A DNA stretch of 54,347 nt from Burkholderia sp. Bp8963 (GTDB lineage Bacteria > Pseudomonadota > Gammaproteobacteria > Burkholderiales > Burkholderiaceae): contig NZ_QTQP01000047.1 in assembly GCF_003854275.1 (NCBI RefSeq), forward strand, positions 1 through 54,347, given 5' to 3'. A program made the translations under genes and the position numbers. Numbering within the stretch: the stretch's first letter is position 1; each line of letters begins with the position of its first letter. Below, one piece after another: positions 53,197-54,347 of this stretch. Under the pieces are notes generated by a model. The model saw nothing but the letters and a program-made list of their open reading frames with translations. It made no database searches and was not told the origin of the DNA.

Positions 53197-53916
53197 ATGC
53201 ATGGATGGGCGGAAGATTTATTGGGGCTGATACCCAAGGAAGCAGCCGAGCACGAAAGAACTGTCTTCTCGCGGATCGAAAGTGCTGGGCGTGCGCTCGG
53301 CTTCGATTACTGCGCGTATGGCTTGCAATTGCCACTGCCGCTGACGAAGCCCAGGGTTCTGATGCTCAATAACTATTCGGAAGCATGGCGCGTGCGCTAT
53401 GACGCCGCACGCTATATCGAGATCGATCCGACGGTCCAGCACGGACGGAGAAGCGCGGCGCCGCTGGTGTGGAGCGGTAAGACATTCCCTCAGACACCGC
53501 AATTCTGGGAAGACGCTCGCGCGCATGGACTCGAGGTCGGATGGGCGCAGTCGTGTCGGGACAGCTACGGACTGGGAGGAATGTTGACCCTTGCTCGTTC
53601 AGGCGAGCCATTGACGCAAGCCGAACTACTCCAGAGCGAATCCAAGATGAGATGGCTCGCGAACGTCGCGCATCTGTCGCTCGCGTGTGTGCTTAAGGGG
53701 CGGCTCTGTTCAGGCGAAGATGCCGCGCTCACACCGCGGGAAGTCGAAATACTGAAGTGGCACGCGGACGGTAAGACGCTCCAGGAAATCTCCGACATCC
53801 TGGTTGTCTCGGTAGAGACAGTCAAGTTTCACACGCGAAACGCGATGCTCAAGTTGGGGGCCGCGAACAAGACCGCCGCTGTCGTGCGGGCCGCCGTGCT
53901 TGGGTTGCTTTGCTGA
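53197..53916 (+). CDS. LuxR-family quorum-sensing regulator
   Basis: 239 aa from the ATG at 53197, the same length and N-terminal alignment as CepR; an in-frame ATG at 53182 would add five residues. The autoinducer domain keeps the binding residues: WRVRYDAARYIEIDPTV (Trp, Tyr, Asp, Pro), LVWSG (Trp) and a conserved Gly in the HGLEVGWAQS region. The HTH is LTPREVEILKWHADGKTLQEISDILVVS. It probably binds the signal made by the LuxI-type enzyme at 46989 and activates both lux-box promoters. It is transcribed away from the cluster, at its head. Confidence 0.93.
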   Translation: MHGWAEDLLGLIPKEAAEHERTVFSRIESAGRALGFDYCAYGLQLPLPLTKPRVLMLNNYSEAWRVRYDAARYIEIDPTVQHGRRSAAPLVWSGKTFPQTPQFWEDARAHGLEVGWAQSCRDSYGLGGMLTLARSGEPLTQAELLQSESKMRWLANVAHLSLACVLKGRLCSGEDAALTPREVEILKWHADGKTLQEISDILVVSVETVKFHTRNAMLKLGAANKTAAVVRAAVLGLLC

Positions 53917-54070
53917 AATATTACTTGGAACGTCTGGCAAGGACGCTTGTCAGTGCGCGCCAGCTGTTACGAAGTGCGGCTCACGACGTGGATTTGTAGC
54001 AGTGGACGGTATCTAGTACAACATCCCGTAAATGGATTGAATAATTAAAGGGCTCGGTTATCATCTCTGG
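53917..54070. other. Intergenic gap with probable IS630 left end
   Basis: After luxR no terminator is evident. The AT-rich stretch from about 54010 to 54070 is expected to hold the terminal inverted repeat of the IS630-type element; IS630 elements insert at TA, and TA dinucleotides are at 54013 and 54017. The right end is outside the window, so the repeat cannot be confirmed. Confidence 0.4.
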
Positions 54071-54347
54071 ATGAGCCGAGGCCGCCATGCAACGCCAGTG
54101 AAGCTGGCGAATAAAGAACGACAGGAACTGCGATCGCTGATCGAGCGGAAGACGGCTACGCAGCGAGACGTGATGCGGGCGCGGATCGCGTTGTGGACCC
54201 ACGAGGGTCACTCCAATACGGTGATTGCGCGGGAGCTGGGTGTCTCGGTGCAAACGGTCTGCCTGTGGCGCAAGCGCATTGCCCGGCAAGGTGCCCAAGG
54301 TATTCGCGAAGGCGAGCGCAGTGGCCGTCCACCACGCATCACACACG
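54071..54347 (+). mobile_element. IS630-family transposase, N-terminal part, cut by the window edge
   Basis: An open frame from ATG 54071 runs off the window (92 codons) and reads MSRGRHATPVKL, then RQELRSLIERKTATQRDVMR, ARIALWTHEGHSNTVIAREL and GVSVQTVCLWRKRI. This is the helix-turn-helix N-terminus of IS630/Tc1-type transposases. The DDE catalytic part would follow outside. With the IS200 remnant at the other end, it suggests that the region has been shaped by insertion elements. Confidence 0.85.

Noticed and set aside
1..54347. CRISPR array, tRNA or rRNA genes
   Set aside because: No regularly spaced direct repeats of 28-37 bp, tRNA cloverleaf sequence or rRNA-like segment was recognised.

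Overview
The window is very GC-rich DNA with the gene content, codon use and regulatory features of a Burkholderia-type betaproteobacterium (Burkholderia cepacia complex or close relative); this assignment is inferred from protein character, not from a marker gene. It is an accessory-type region bounded by mobile-element debris: an IS200/IS605-family transposase remnant plus a broken AbiEii-type toxin gene at the left end, and the start of an IS630-family transposase at the right end. No rRNA, tRNA or CRISPR array was seen.

Layout. (1) 1-751: IS200-like remnant and AbiEii toxin fragment. (2) 877-2975, minus strand: formaldehyde detoxification operon frmR-frmA-gfa with two tandem FrmR-type operators. 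(3) 3253-7282, plus strand: a ThDP-dependent 2-oxoacid decarboxylase-like enzyme and a flavin amine/amino-acid oxidase, likely a two-step amino-acid-to-aldehyde pair. (4) 7380-18460: a guanidine utilisation locus. A periplasmic binding protein gene diverges from carboxyguanidine deiminase subunits, guanidine carboxylase, allophanate hydrolase, and ABC permease and ATPase genes. Each of the two divergent units has its own sigma-54-type promoter followed by its own guanidine-I (ykkC) riboswitch, so nitrogen status and ligand sensing appear to be layered. (5) 18544-21635, plus strand: an extra valyl-tRNA synthetase behind a long leader. (6) 21714-52658, minus strand: a contiguous block of about 29 genes that looks like a biosynthetic gene cluster, with a LuxR-type regulator (53197-53916) at its head and an IS630-type element beyond.

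The proposed cluster contains a dedicated type-II fatty-acid-like set (FabF, FabZ, FabG, two acyl carrier proteins, AMP-ligase, acyl-CoA dehydrogenase), four divergent KAS III-like proteins lacking canonical catalytic residues, a PLP fold-III decarboxylase, a protein of unknown family, two Rieske oxygenases, a KstD-like flavoprotein, serine acetyltransferase, two beta-lactamase-fold hydrolases, a sulfur-related trio (SulP transporter, TsdA-like dihaem cytochrome, DsrE-like protein), a LuxI-type synthase, an ABC exporter and an RND efflux pump. Two promoters inside it carry lux boxes of the CT-N12-AG type with identical spacing to a -10 element, one before luxI and one before the KstD-like gene, so LuxR plus its signal probably switches on the whole block. 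The adjoining second ValRS suggests that the product may target valyl-tRNA synthetase. I do not recognise this gene combination as a described pathway.
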